This document shows, piece by piece, positions 1 to 9,053 of a DNA stretch of 64,000 nucleotides. A program made the translations under genes and the position numbers. Each line of letters starts with the position of its first letter. The first letter of the stretch is position 1. The DNA comes from Pseudomonas peradeniyensis (GTDB lineage: Bacteria > Pseudomonadota > Gammaproteobacteria > Pseudomonadales > Pseudomonadaceae): NCBI RefSeq assembly GCF_014268935.2, contig NZ_JABWRJ020000002.1:736001-800000 (forward strand), written 5' to 3'. The notes beneath the pieces are model-generated. The model saw nothing but the letters and a program-made list of their open reading frames with translations, was not told where the DNA came from and did no database searches.

Positions 1-1811
1 TGGTTGCTGCCGGTGACGCCGACCGAGTGGGAGAAGGCGCGTACCGCAGGGTCCGCCTCGATGATTTTCGCCAGGGCCTGGTGCTTCTCGATCATTGCCG
101 GGTAGGAGACATCCGCCGCCGCCTCGGTGGTGCCGAGGATGAAACCGGTGTCCTGCAACGGGAAGAAGCCCTTGGGGATGGCCACGTAGCCGGCCACCGC
201 CAGCGCCAGGGTCAGGCCGAACACGCCAAGGGTGACCCGCCGATGCGCCAGGGCCCGGTCCAGGCCCTTCTCGTACCAGCGCACCAGGCGCTGGCCGAGG
301 CCGCCATGTTGTTCCTCGGGCGGGCGGCGCATGCACAGCGCGGCCAGGGTCGGCGCCAGGGTCAGCGAGACCACCACCGAAATCAGGATGGTCGCGGTGG
401 CGGTCAGGGCGAATTCCTTGAACAGCCGGCCGACCACGCCGCCCATGAACAGCAGCGGGATGAACGCGGCGATCAGCGAGAAGCTGATCGACACCACGGT
501 GAAGCCGATCTCGCCAGCGCCCTTGAGCGCGGCGGTGCGGCTGTCGTCGCCGGCCTCCAGGTGGCGGTGGATGTTCTCCACCACGACGATGGCGTCATCC
601 ACCACGAAGCCCACGGCGATGACGATGGCCACCAGGGTGAGGTTGTTGAGGCTGAAGCCGAACACGTACATCAGCGCGCAAGTGGCGATCAGCGATACGC
701 CAAGCACACTGGAGACGATGAAGGTCGCCGACCACTGGCGCAGGAACAGCGCCATCACCCCGATCACCAGGGCCACGGCAATCATCAGGGTCAGCTCCAC
801 CTCGTGCAGCGAGGCGCGGATGGTTTGGGTGCGGTCCTGCAGCACCGAGACATCGACCGCCGCCGGCAGCATCTCTTGCAGGCGGGGCAGGGCATCAAGC
901 ACCCGGTCCACGGTGTCGACGATGTTGGCGCCGGGCTGGCGGAAGATCACCAGGTTGAGCCCCGGCCGGTCGCCGGACCAGGCCTTCACATAGGCGTTCT
1001 CGGCGCCATCGATCACCTTGGCCACGTCGGCCAGGTGCACCGGCGCGCCGTTGCGGTAGCTGACGATCAGCCTGGCGTAGTCCTCGGGGTGGAACAGCTG
1101 GTCGTTGGCGGCAAGGGTCGACACGCTGTGCTCGCCGTACAGCGCGCCCTTGGCCAGGTTGAGGCTGGTCTGCTGGATGGCCAGGCGGATATCGGCCAGG
1201 GTCAGGCCGATGGCGGCGAGCTTCTCGGGCTGGGCCTGCACGCGGATGGCCGGGCGCAGCTGGCCGGTGATGTTGATCAGGCCGACCCCGTCGATCTGGC
1301 TGAGCTGGCGGGCCAGCAGGGTCTCGGCGTAGTCGCTCAGTTCGTTGCCGGGCATCTGCGTCGAGCTGACGGTGAGGATCAGCACCGGGCTGTCGGCCGG
1401 GTTGACCTTGCGCCAGGTCGGCGGGCTGGGCATGTCCTGGGGCAGGCGCGCGGTGGCGGTGTTGATCGCCGCCTGGACTTCCTGGGCGGCGGTGTCGATG
1501 TTCTTGTCGAGGGTGAACTGCAGGATCAGGTTGGTCGAGCCCAGGGCGCTGCTGCTGGTCATCTGGGTCATGCCGGGGATGGCGCTGAACTGCACCTCCA
1601 GGGGCGTCGCCACCGACGAGGCCATGGTTTCCGGGCTGGCGCCGGGCAGCTGGGCGGTGACCTGGATGGTCGGGAAGTCGGCCTCGGGCAGGGGCGCCAC
1701 CGGCAGGCGCGGGAAGGCGATGGCGCCCAGCAGCACCAGGGCGAAGGTCAGCAGCAGGGTGGCGATGGGGTGATCGATGCACCAGGCCGAGACGCCGTTG
1801 CGGGTGTTCAT
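1..1811 (-). CDS. RND multidrug efflux transporter, permease subunit (3' part missing)
   Basis: Inner-membrane proton-driven pump of a tripartite RND efflux system. The visible 603 codons begin MNTRNGVSAWCIDHPIATLL and show the usual first membrane helix, a periplasmic docking/porter region and the conserved transmembrane block with VVDDAIVVVENIHRH, which carries the paired Asp of the proton relay. RND permeases run to about 1,020-1,050 residues, so roughly 40 percent lies beyond position 1. The ATG at 1811-1809 overlaps the stop of the fusion-protein gene by four bases (ATGA), so the two are translationally coupled. Sequence flavour is MdtB/MuxB-like; substrate cannot be read from the sequence. 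A second permease and an outer-membrane factor may follow outside the window. Confidence 0.93.
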   Translation of the reverse strand, partial: MNTRNGVSAWCIDHPIATLLLTFALVLLGAIAFPRLPVAPLPEADFPTIQVTAQLPGASPETMASSVATPLEVQFSAIPGMTQMTSSSALGSTNLILQFTLDKNIDTAAQEVQAAINTATARLPQDMPSPPTWRKVNPADSPVLILTVSSTQMPGNELSDYAETLLARQLSQIDGVGLINITGQLRPAIRVQAQPEKLAAIGLTLADIRLAIQQTSLNLAKGALYGEHSVSTLAANDQLFHPEDYARLIVSYRNGAPVHLADVAKVIDGAENAYVKAWSGDRPGLNLVIFRQPGANIVDTVDRVLDALPRLQEMLPAAVDVSVLQDRTQTIRASLHEVELTLMIAVALVIGVMALFLRQWSATFIVSSVLGVSLIATCALMYVFGFSLNNLTLVAIVIAVGFVVDDAIVVVENIHRHLEAGDDSRTAALKGAGEIGFTVVSISFSLIAAFIPLLFMGGVVGRLFKEFALTATATILISVVVSLTLAPTLAALCMRRPPEEQHGGLGQRLVRWYEKGLDRALAHRRVTLGVFGLTLALAVAGYVAIPKGFFPLQDTGFILGTTEAAADVSYPAMIEKHQALAKIIEADPAVRAFSHSVGVTGSN

Positions 1812-2971
1812 GGCTGGCTCCTGCGGTCGGCCATCTCCGCCGGGGCGGGGGCGTCAGGCGTGACCTCGACGGTGCTGCCGGGCTTGAGCCGCGACTGGCC
1901 GTCCAGCACCAGGCGGTCGCCGGCCTTGACCCCGGCGATGACGTTCAGCGTGCTGTCCTGGTACACCACCTTGACCGGCACGGCGCTGACCTTGTCGCCG
2001 TCCAGGCGGTAGACGAAGTGGCCGTCGATGCTGCGTTGCACCACCGGTGGCGGCACCACCAGGGCGTCCTCGTCCACCGCCGTGCGCAGGCGCACGGTGA
2101 CCAGCTGGCCGGGCCACAGGCGGCCGTCCTTGTTGTCGAACTCGGCCTTGACCCGCACCGTGCCGGTGGTGGCCGAGACCTGATTGTCGATCAGCATCAG
2201 GTGGCCCCTGGCGAGCAGGCTGCGTTCACCGTCGGCGTCCATGTACGCCTCGACCTCGGCGGGGGTAGGTGATTTCAGCAAGCCCTGCAGGACCGGGAGC
2301 TGCTGCTGAGGCAGGGCGAACTCCACGGCGATCGGGTCGATCTGGGTGACGCTGAACAGGCTCTGGGTGTCGCTGGTGCGCACCAGGTTGCCGGGGTCGA
2401 CGTTGCGGATGCCGACGCGGCCGGTGACCGGCGAGCGGATCTGCGTGTAGCTGAGCTGCACCGCGGCATTGTCGATGGCCGCCTGGTTGCCCTTGAGGGT
2501 TGCCTGCAACTGGTTCACCAGGGCCTGCTGCTGGTCGAGGGTCTGCTTCGACACACCGTCGTCGGTGCTCAGCAGTTGGTAGCGCTTGAGGTTGACGTTG
2601 CCGACCTGCAACTGCGCCTGGGTCTGGCCGAGCTGGGCGCGGGCCTGGTCCAGGTTTGCGCGGATCGCCCGGTCGTCGAGGGTGGCCAGCAGATCACCCT
2701 GGCTGACCCACTGGCCTTCCTTGACCAGCACCTGGGTCAGCACACCCTCGACCTGGGGGCGGACCTCGACGCTGTGCAGCGACAGCACCGAGCCGATGGC
2801 GCTGAGGTAGCGCGGCACGTCCTGCTGGGCCACCTCGACCACCCGTACCGGGATCGCGCTGGCGGTGCGGCTGGCCGGAGCTTGCTGGCGCAATCCCTGC
2901 CAGGTGCCGACGGCGGCCAGCAGGACCAGGGCCAGGGCGGCGAGAACGAGGGAGCGGGACGGACGTCGCAT
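1808..2971 (-). CDS. RND efflux periplasmic adaptor (membrane fusion protein, MdtA/MuxA-like)
   Basis: Periplasmic adaptor linking the RND permease to an outer-membrane channel. An N-terminal hydrophobic anchor (LVLAALALVLLAAVGTW) is followed by the first half-lipoyl motif (GVLTQVLVKEGQWVSQGDLL), a coiled-coil hairpin rich in Gln/Ala, the second half-lipoyl strand (YTQIRSPVTGRVGIRNVDPG) and beta-barrel/membrane-proximal domains ending near DGQSRLKPGSTVEV. That order is diagnostic of HlyD/AcrA-type adaptors. I chose ATG 2971 because the frame upstream offers only a TTG (2992) without a ribosome site. It is the first gene of the operon and overlaps the permease by four bases. Confidence 0.9.
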   Translation of the reverse strand: MRRPSRSLVLAALALVLLAAVGTWQGLRQQAPASRTASAIPVRVVEVAQQDVPRYLSAIGSVLSLHSVEVRPQVEGVLTQVLVKEGQWVSQGDLLATLDDRAIRANLDQARAQLGQTQAQLQVGNVNLKRYQLLSTDDGVSKQTLDQQQALVNQLQATLKGNQAAIDNAAVQLSYTQIRSPVTGRVGIRNVDPGNLVRTSDTQSLFSVTQIDPIAVEFALPQQQLPVLQGLLKSPTPAEVEAYMDADGERSLLARGHLMLIDNQVSATTGTVRVKAEFDNKDGRLWPGQLVTVRLRTAVDEDALVVPPPVVQRSIDGHFVYRLDGDKVSAVPVKVVYQDSTLNVIAGVKAGDRLVLDGQSRLKPGSTVEVTPDAPAPAEMADRRSQP

Positions 2972-3193
2972 CGGGGCGGGCACCTTGGCCAAGGGGCTGG
3001 GAAAAAGATTCGGCTATTGCAGGGTTATAGCGCGCCGACCGGGTCGGCAGCGTGACGCCTGGCTGTCACGGCTGTCAGTTTCGACGGGTTGATGGCCAAG
3101 TGCCAATACCCTGCCATGGATCAATATTGCACCGGCGTTTGCCCCTAGAGTCGTACGCCCTGCCGATTTCCCGTACAACAACGAGAGCCTCCG

Positions 3194-4777
3194 ATGAAGT
3201 GCAATATGCCTGTTACCGGTCGCGAAGTGGATTACCCCGGCGACGCCAACATCCTGTCCACCACCGACCTGGACAGCCGCATCACCTATGCCAACGACGA
3301 TTTCCTGCGGGTCAGCGGGTTCTCCCGCGAGGAACTGCTGGGCAGTGCCCATCACATCGTCCGCCATCCCGACATGCCGCCCCAGGCGTTCGCCCAGATG
3401 TGGCAGGCGCTCAAGGCCGGCCGTTCGTGGATGGGGTTGGTGAAGAACCGCTGCAAGAACGGCGACCACTACTGGGTGAGCGCCTTCGTCTCGCCGATCA
3501 GCAGCGGCGGGCAGGCGCTGGAGTACCAGTCGGTGCGGACCAAGCCCGGGGCCGAGCAGGTCGCGGCGGCCGAGCGCTGCTATGCGCGTCTGCGCGAAGG
3601 CCGGCGTGGCTGGCGCGAGCGCTTGCCGGTGCTGGGGTTGGGTTCGCGTCTGTCGCTGGCGGTCGGTGCCGTGCTGGCGGTGGTGCTGGGTGCCGGGCAG
3701 TGGTGGCTGGGGGCGCCGCTGCTGGAATCGCTGATGGAGGTGGCGACGGCCGCAGGCTTGAGCAGCCTGGCGATCCTGGTGCTGTTGCGCCCTTACGAGC
3801 GCTTGCGCCAGCAGGCCCAGGCGATCGCCGACAATCCGCTGAGCCAGCAGTTGTATACCGGCCGGCGTGACGGCCTGGGGCAGATCGAGTTCGCCATGCG
3901 CATGCTCAAGGCGCAGCTGGGGGCGGTGGTCGGGCGCATCGGCGACACCTCGTCACGTCTGGCCGGGCATTCCGGCTCGCTGGTCGAGGCCTTGCACAGC
4001 AGTCACGCCAACAGCTTGGAGCAGCAGAGCGAAGCCGACCAGGTGGCCACGGCGATCCACCAGATGAGCGCCAGCGTCGCCCAGGTAGCCAGCAGCGCGC
4101 AGATGGCGGCGATGGCCGCCGACCAGGCCGAGGACGAAACCCAGTCCGGCCACCAGTTGGTCGACCGCAACCGTTGCGCGATCCAGGACCTGGCCGGCTC
4201 GCTGGTCGAGGCCAGCGAAGTGATTCACCAACTGGAGAGCCACAGCAGCGAGATCTCCGGAGTGCTCGACGTGATCCGCGGCATTGCCGAACAGACCAAC
4301 CTGCTGGCGCTCAACGCCGCCATCGAGGCAGCCCGGGCCGGCGACCAGGGGCGTGGCTTCGCGGTGGTCGCCGACGAGGTGCGCGGACTGGCCCAGCGCA
4401 CCGCGCAGTCCACCCACGATATCCAGCGCATGATCGCCGCCCTGCAGGACGGCGCCCGTGCGGCGGTGCAGGTGATGCAGCAGAGCAGCGCCCATGCCGG
4501 GCACAGCGTCGAGCAGGCGCAGTTGGCCAGCGACGCGCTGGACAGCATCAGCGTGCGGGTCAACCAGATCAACGAGATGAGCCTGCAGATCGCCGCGGCG
4601 GTGGAGCAGCAGAGCCAGGTCAGCGAGAACATCAACCGCAACATCACCAGCATTCGCCAGGCCAGCGAGGCGACGGTCAGCGTCGGGCAGCGCAGCCACA
4701 GCAGCGCCAGTGACGTGGCGGACCTGGCCAAGGACCTGCGGCGGCTGGCGGATGAGTTCTGGCGGCGGTGTCAGTGA
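3194..4777 (+). CDS. aer: PAS-domain methyl-accepting chemotaxis protein, Aer-type energy taxis receptor
   Basis: 527-residue chemoreceptor. Residues about 20-120 form a PAS domain ([20 protein letters not shown], then [10 protein letters not shown] and [19 protein letters not shown]) of the FAD-binding Aer class. Residues about 150-200 hold a membrane hairpin with almost no periplasmic loop, so the signal is sensed in the cytosol. The C-terminal half is the signalling coiled coil with the near-invariant hairpin tip [18 protein letters not shown]. No CheR-tethering pentapeptide is visible at the C-terminus. Aer receptors report redox state to CheA, giving aerotaxis. It stands alone, divergent from the efflux operon; cheV lies 3.3 kb away. 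P. putida strains carry several Aer paralogues, so the symbol is a family name. Confidence 0.88.
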   Translation: MKCNMPVTGREVDYPGDANILSTTDLDSRITYANDDFLRVSGFSREELLGSAHHIVRHPDMPPQAFAQMWQALKAGRSWMGLVKNRCKNGDHYWVSAFVSPISSGGQALEYQSVRTKPGAEQVAAAERCYARLREGRRGWRERLPVLGLGSRLSLAVGAVLAVVLGAGQWWLGAPLLESLMEVATAAGLSSLAILVLLRPYERLRQQAQAIADNPLSQQLYTGRRDGLGQIEFAMRMLKAQLGAVVGRIGDTSSRLAGHSGSLVEALHSSHANSLEQQSEADQVATAIHQMSASVAQVASSAQMAAMAADQAEDETQSGHQLVDRNRCAIQDLAGSLVEASEVIHQLESHSSEISGVLDVIRGIAEQTNLLALNAAIEAARAGDQGRGFAVVADEVRGLAQRTAQSTHDIQRMIAALQDGARAAVQVMQQSSAHAGHSVEQAQLASDALDSISVRVNQINEMSLQIAAAVEQQSQVSENINRNITSIRQASEATVSVGQRSHSSASDVADLAKDLRRLADEFWRRCQ

Positions 4778-4803
4778 TTGACTGAGTTGTCAGTGCCGGC
4801 CCT

Positions 4804-4886
4804 ATCGCGGGGCAAGCCCGCTCCCACAAAAAATTGGCATCGATGCTTCAAAGGGGTAGGGCGTGGGAGCGGGCTTGCCCCGCGAT
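4804..4886. repeat. Paired inverted REP elements
   Basis: Two 24-base copies of the P. putida-type REP (4804-4827 and 4863-4886) face each other around a 35-base spacer. The core GCGGGGCAAGCCCGCTCCC is itself palindromic. The pair sits between the convergent aer and YkgJ-type genes, where it may act as a bidirectional terminator or messenger-end stabiliser. Confidence 0.9.
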
Positions 4887-4895
4887 TGGATCTCT

Positions 4896-5630
4896 CTAGA
4901 AACCGATGAACGCGTAGTAGACCGGCGCTTCGCCCGTCACCCGCAGGCGGTGATCCTGCAGCTCGGTCGCAAGCGCCTCGTCCTGCACATGCACCACCCA
5001 CGGCCCATCGACCGCTGTTGGCGACTGTTCCAGCACCGCAGCGAACGCTGCCATGTCCGGCAACCACGCGGTAAACCCGTTGCCCTTCAGCGCGCTGGTG
5101 GTCATCCCCAGCGCCTGGCAGATCGCAACCTTGGCGGCGATATCGTCGCGGTCCGCCTGGCGCGAGGCCTCGATCAAGGCGCGCAGCGCCTCATCCACCG
5201 GCAGGCTGCCATGAATCAGCTCAGGCCCTTGTTCCCAAGCCTCGGGCGGGCAGTCCTTGTTTTCCGGCCGCAGCGGCAGGTGCGGGTTGATCTCCGCCGG
5301 GTAGATGCGGCAGACCAGTGGTCGGCTTTCATAGATGCCGCACAGGTCGTTGTCGTCAAGGTTGCGGCAGCGCCCCGGGTTGAAGGCGGCGAAGGTGACC
5401 GATACGTGTAACTGCCCAGCGCCACAGGACACCGGGAACGAGCGGCGCAGCACATGCTCGCGCTGCTCTGCCGGCATGCCAGGGCCATCGGCAATGAACC
5501 CTTCGATCAGTACCACCACCTGGCCGCCGGAAGCCGCCCACTGGCGGGCCTCGGCAAGTGTCAGCGGCACATGATGGCCCGTGCAGCATTTGCCGCAGCC
5601 GGTGCAGGCGAAGCGAATACTGTCGCTCAT
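4896..5630 (-). CDS. YkgJ-family cysteine cluster protein
   Basis: 244-residue protein of the YkgJ family, probably a metal- or iron-sulfur-binding protein of unknown reaction. The N-terminal CTGCGKCC gives the family CxxCxxCC motif, and a second part of the cluster is LCGIYESRPLVCRIYP near residue 100. The start is ATG 5630, which overlaps the stop of the upstream small gene by four bases (ATGA), so the two are co-translated; an in-frame extension to 5690 would run into the upstream gene and lacks a ribosome site. The C-terminal half (about residues 140-244) is not recognised. A shorter member of the same family lies at 20079-20462. Confidence 0.85.
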   Translation of the reverse strand: MSDSIRFACTGCGKCCTGHHVPLTLAEARQWAASGGQVVVLIEGFIADGPGMPAEQREHVLRRSFPVSCGAGQLHVSVTFAAFNPGRCRNLDDNDLCGIYESRPLVCRIYPAEINPHLPLRPENKDCPPEAWEQGPELIHGSLPVDEALRALIEASRQADRDDIAAKVAICQALGMTTSALKGNGFTAWLPDMAAFAAVLEQSPTAVDGPWVVHVQDEALATELQDHRLRVTGEAPVYYAFIGF

Positions 5631-5932
5631 CGCTTGCCGGCTTCCCATTCGCTGGTGAAGGCTTGCTGGCGTTGGCGGTCGTAGAGGCACAGCTCGGTAC
5701 CGGTGCGGTTCTGCATGTGCTTCTGGGGGTAGGTGCCCTCGATCAGCAGCGCGCTGTAACCGACCTGGTCGTCGAACTCGGCGGGTTTGCCCAGGGCGTG
5801 GGCATCCTTGAACTGGCTGGCGGCCAGGCAGGCCTTGAGCATGTGCTGGCGCTGGTCGCTCCAGGCTTGTGGCGTCGAAGCTTGGGCGGAAACGGTTAGT
5901 AACGAAAGGCTAAGCAGTATCGAACGTAGCAT
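5627..5932 (-). CDS. Small secreted protein, unknown function
   Basis: 101-residue protein. MLRSILLSLSLLTVSAQAS is a clear Sec signal peptide with an AxA-type cleavage site, leaving about 80 mature residues with two cysteines (KACLAASQ and ELCLYDRQ) that could form one disulfide. ATG 5932 is preferred over the TTG at 5950 because GAGG stands nine bases before it. It is first in a two-gene unit with the YkgJ-type protein, overlapping it by four bases. No family recognised; probably periplasmic. Confidence 0.75.
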   Translation of the reverse strand: MLRSILLSLSLLTVSAQASTPQAWSDQRQHMLKACLAASQFKDAHALGKPAEFDDQVGYSALLIEGTYPQKHMQNRTGTELCLYDRQRQQAFTSEWEAGKR

Positions 5933-5968
5933 GGGGCATGACCTCAACAAGAGAGGGAATTATGCCTT

Positions 5969-6101
5969 CCCATTGGCACAACGCAAATTGCGAATTTTCC
6001 TACGTTTTTAGCGGAAATCTGAAACTTTATTAGCAACCATTGCTCGCGCTGGAAAGAGGATGATTCGTGGCTATACCTGTAGGGATTCGAAAGCCAATGG
6101 G
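5969..6101 (+). ncRNA. Possible structured antitoxin RNA region upstream of the dCTP deaminase
   Basis: The 187 bases between the small secreted gene and the deaminase are AT-rich. They contain a perfect 9-bp inverted repeat, CCCATTGGC at 5969-5977 and GCCAATGGG at 6093-6101, that would close a loop of 115 bases. In characterised AvcID-type systems a small RNA (AvcI) encoded just upstream inhibits the deaminase (AvcD). The position and size fit, but no promoter or sequence similarity could be established, so this is a candidate only. Confidence 0.25.
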
Positions 6102-6119
6102 TAACTGTGAGGTCATGGA

Positions 6120-7847
6120 ATGCGTTTCGAGGGATCATTCGCGCAGTTGAAGGAGCGCCTGGAAGTATTGGCGCAGGTTGGAACATGGAAAGAACTTAAC
6201 CCGAACCAGTATGAATTTCGCGCCCGTAGCGGTGGTGTGATGTCTTGGTATCCGGGCACGGGTGAACTGAGTTTTCAGGGGAAGCCTGAGTCGTCCCGGG
6301 AACTGGAGCAATTGGTAAGAGGGGTACTGTCACAGGCGGGTGTGGCTCTGTCTGATGCCAGGCCGCTCATGGAGAACCTTGCGCACGCTCCTGAAGTTAT
6401 GAATATGTCCTTCCTGGATGATTCCTATGCGGATTCCGAGCTGGTTCTTGGATTTGTCGGGGCACTGGGAACTGACCTGAAAGTGGTGTGCCAAATAGTC
6501 GAGGAACGGCTCAAGGCGTTTCGCTATACCTCACACGTCATTCGTATATCCACTGATGTTATTGCAAAGATCGGGAACGTTCCGGATACCCAGGATCGCG
6601 CTGAGCGTATCGACAGGTACATGTGTGAAGGTAATCGGTTAAGGGAGGCATCTGGAGATAATTCGATACTGGCGTTGGGTGCTGCTGTCGCCATCAGCCA
6701 ATTGAGAGCTCAGGAAAGTCAGGCGGAGCCTGGTCGAAATGCCTATCTGATCAACTCTTTGAAAACACCGTTTGAGGTGCAGCGATTACGTAAGATCTAT
6801 GCCGGGGGCTTCTTCCTGATCGGGGTGCATGCAGACCATGAACGTAGAAGTCGCTATCTTCTCGATGACTTACGATTGACCGAGGAGCAGGCGGCGGATC
6901 TGATTTCACGAGATGAAAACGAAAAGGAGGCCTACGGGCAGCACACCCGTGACACCTATCATTTGTCTGACTTCTTTGTCAGCTATGACGGGAATCTTGA
7001 TGCCCTCAAGAATCAGGTCTGGCGGATTCTGGATCTGTTGTTCGGAAAACCCTACGTTACCCCCACCTTCGATGAGTATGCGATGTTCATGGCTTTTTCT
7101 GCCTCACTGAGGTCCGCTGATCTGTCGCGTCAGGTTGGTGCTGTACTGACCAAGCACGATTGCATCATCGCAACAGGGGCTAACGATGTACCCAAGGCAG
7201 GAGGCGGTCTGTACTGGCCTAGCAAGAATGATGCTCATGAAATTGTGGATGAGGAGGATGGAAGGGACTACAAGCGAGGCGAGGATTCCAATGCCATACA
7301 AAAAAAGGAAATAATAGAAAATATTATTCGCTCACTGCCCGAGCATTGTCGGGATGAAGTCGCGCCCTTGATAAAAGACAGTGGAATAAAAGATATCACC
7401 GAGTATGGCCGGGTTGTCCATGCGGAAATGGAAGCGCTGTTGTCATCTTCACGGGTGGGGGTAAGTGCGGTCGATAGTACGTTGTATTGCACTACCTACC
7501 CTTGCCATAATTGCGCGAAGCACATCATCGCCGCGGGTGTTGATCGTGTGGTGTATGTCGAGCCCTACCCAAAGAGTAAAGCGCAGAAGTTTCATTCGGA
7601 CTCGATTTCCCTGGAGCGTTCGCGTAAAGGGGTATTTTTTGACGCCTTCATCGGCGTCGGGCCAAGGAGCTTCTTTGATCTGTTTTCCATGAATCTGGGT
7701 AGTGGCTACGCTGTCATACGTAAGACCGAGGATGGGCAAGCGGTTGACTGGACTGCAGCAAATGCTAAATTGCGAACCCAGATGCAGCCTTGCTCATATA
7801 TCGATCGCGAATATATGGCCGGGTATACTTTGTCAACGTACTTGTAG
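6120..7847 (+). CDS. Anti-phage dCTP deaminase (AvcD-like) with extra N-terminal TBP-like domain
   Basis: 575-residue protein of the defence deaminase family that destroys dCTP/dCMP during infection and starves the phage of nucleotides. Residues 1-70 form an extra domain whose GGVMSWYPGTGELSFQGK recalls the TBP-fold domain of RNase HIII. From residue 107 a P-loop kinase-like domain has GFVGALGTD in place of a classical Walker A with lysine. The deaminase domain starts near 325 (RQVGAVLTKHD, ATGANDVPKAGG) and carries the zinc and catalytic residues H434-A-E436 and P461-C462-x2-C465. ATG 6120 follows GAGG by seven bases. Base composition is clearly less GC-rich than the neighbours, suggesting horizontal acquisition. 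A microprotein gene follows by ten bases. Confidence 0.9.
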   Translation: MRFEGSFAQLKERLEVLAQVGTWKELNPNQYEFRARSGGVMSWYPGTGELSFQGKPESSRELEQLVRGVLSQAGVALSDARPLMENLAHAPEVMNMSFLDDSYADSELVLGFVGALGTDLKVVCQIVEERLKAFRYTSHVIRISTDVIAKIGNVPDTQDRAERIDRYMCEGNRLREASGDNSILALGAAVAISQLRAQESQAEPGRNAYLINSLKTPFEVQRLRKIYAGGFFLIGVHADHERRSRYLLDDLRLTEEQAADLISRDENEKEAYGQHTRDTYHLSDFFVSYDGNLDALKNQVWRILDLLFGKPYVTPTFDEYAMFMAFSASLRSADLSRQVGAVLTKHDCIIATGANDVPKAGGGLYWPSKNDAHEIVDEEDGRDYKRGEDSNAIQKKEIIENIIRSLPEHCRDEVAPLIKDSGIKDITEYGRVVHAEMEALLSSSRVGVSAVDSTLYCTTYPCHNCAKHIIAAGVDRVVYVEPYPKSKAQKFHSDSISLERSRKGVFFDAFIGVGPRSFFDLFSMNLGSGYAVIRKTEDGQAVDWTAANAKLRTQMQPCSYIDREYMAGYTLSTYL

Positions 7848-7857
7848 GGTGATTCCG

Positions 7858-8022
7858 ATGAGCGGAAGTAAAGAGGAATTTCTTCGTTATCTCGATGAGT
7901 GCCGCGAAAAGGTACAGCAATGGCCAGTCTGGAAGCGAGAGGCTGTGAAGGCTCCGAACCGAGAGCCAGTTGTTTTCAGGGAGGCTTCGCAGACCCGCCC
8001 TCAGTCGACGAATAGCCGCTGA
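7858..8022 (+). CDS. 54-residue microprotein downstream of the dCTP deaminase
   Basis: Short basic protein beginning MSGSKEEFLRYLDECREKV and containing QQWPVWKREAV. The N-terminal 30 residues look like one amphipathic helix ending in the WPxWKR motif; the remainder is Pro/Arg/Ser-rich and probably disordered. The ATG lies ten bases after the deaminase stop with GGGTGA seven to eight bases upstream, so the two are almost certainly one transcript. From memory, small proteins with this kind of WPxWK ending recur beside defence genes, but I cannot name a family. A role as accessory or inhibitor of the deaminase is inference. Confidence 0.6.
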   Translation: MSGSKEEFLRYLDECREKVQQWPVWKREAVKAPNREPVVFREASQTRPQSTNSR

Positions 8023-8066
8023 AACCTCAGAGCCATGCACTCGCATGGCTCTTCACGCTCTGGCTT

Positions 8067-8966
8067 TCAGCGCTCCTCGAACACCACCGCCCGCGCCGCC
8101 GTCACCAGGCAGTTGGTCAGCTCCGGCGAGGAGAACTTGGTCAGGATCGCATTGGCCCCCGCCAGCTTGGCCTTGTCGCCGCTCATCGCACTGTCCAGCG
8201 AGGTGTGCAGCAGGATGTACAGGTGCTGGAAATCCGGGGTTTCGCGCAGAGTACGGGTGAAGGCGAAGCCGTCCATCTCGGACATCTCGATGTCGGAGAC
8301 AATGATGTTGATCTCCCTGTCGGTGCCTTGCAGCTCCAGCAACACGTTGATCGCATCCTTGGCACTGCGCGCGGTATGGCACTCGATGCCGAGGTTGCGC
8401 AGGGTGTGCACCGACTGCTGCAGCGCGACCTGGCTGTCGTCCACCACCAGGATGTTGGCGGCGGCCAGCAGGCTGGCGTCCTCTTCGCTGACTTCGCCCG
8501 GGTGCGGCTCGTGCTGCGGCGGGGCGATGCCGTGGATGACCTTTTCGATGTCCAGCACCTGCACCAGGGTGTTGTCGACCCGGGTCACGCCGGTGATGAA
8601 CGAGCGGTTGCCCGAGCCGTAGGGCGGCGGCTTGATGTCGGTGCTCAGGCAATGGACGATGCGACTCACCGCCTGCACGTGCAGGCCTTGGCGCGAACGG
8701 CTGATCTCGGTGACGATCAGGCAGCCGCCGTCGGGGTCGGCCAGGGGCATTTCGCCGATGGCGCGGGACAGGTCGATCACCGACAGCGAGTTGCCGCGCA
8801 GGGTGGCGACGCCTTTGACGTGCGGGTGCGCCTCCGGCAGCTTGGTCAGCGGCGGGCAGGGGATGATCTCGCTGACCTTGAGCAGGTTGATTGCCATCAG
8901 CTTGCCGCTGCGCAGGGTGAACAGCAGCAGGGACAACGAGTCCGCGCGGGCTTTTTGCGTGGCCAT
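8067..8966 (-). CDS. cheV: Chemotaxis coupling/response regulator protein CheV
   Basis: 299-residue CheV: an N-terminal CheW-like domain (about residues 10-155; LFTLRSGKLMAINLLKVSEI, VKGVATLRGNSLSVIDLS) joined to a C-terminal receiver domain (NILVVDDSQVAL with the acidic pair, phospho-acceptor Asp in IIVSDIEMSEMDG, conserved Lys in ILTKF). CheV couples receptors to CheA and is thought to act as a phosphate-sensitive adaptor. ATG 8966 has AAGG six bases upstream. Convergent with the deaminase locus; a REP pair lies on its other side. Confidence 0.93.
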   Translation of the reverse strand: MATQKARADSLSLLLFTLRSGKLMAINLLKVSEIIPCPPLTKLPEAHPHVKGVATLRGNSLSVIDLSRAIGEMPLADPDGGCLIVTEISRSRQGLHVQAVSRIVHCLSTDIKPPPYGSGNRSFITGVTRVDNTLVQVLDIEKVIHGIAPPQHEPHPGEVSEEDASLLAAANILVVDDSQVALQQSVHTLRNLGIECHTARSAKDAINVLLELQGTDREINIIVSDIEMSEMDGFAFTRTLRETPDFQHLYILLHTSLDSAMSGDKAKLAGANAILTKFSSPELTNCLVTAARAVVFEER

Positions 8967-9053
8967 GGGCAACCTTCGGTTCGAAATGGGGGAGGATGCC
9001 GGGTTATCGGCTTTTTGGCGTCAGGCTTTAGCTTAGTTTGCTATTTGCAATCC

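Noticed and set aside
27..2012. 661-codon plus-strand frame opposite the RND genes
   Set aside because: Antisense shadow of two well-recognised genes; translation has no domain and runs across both of them.
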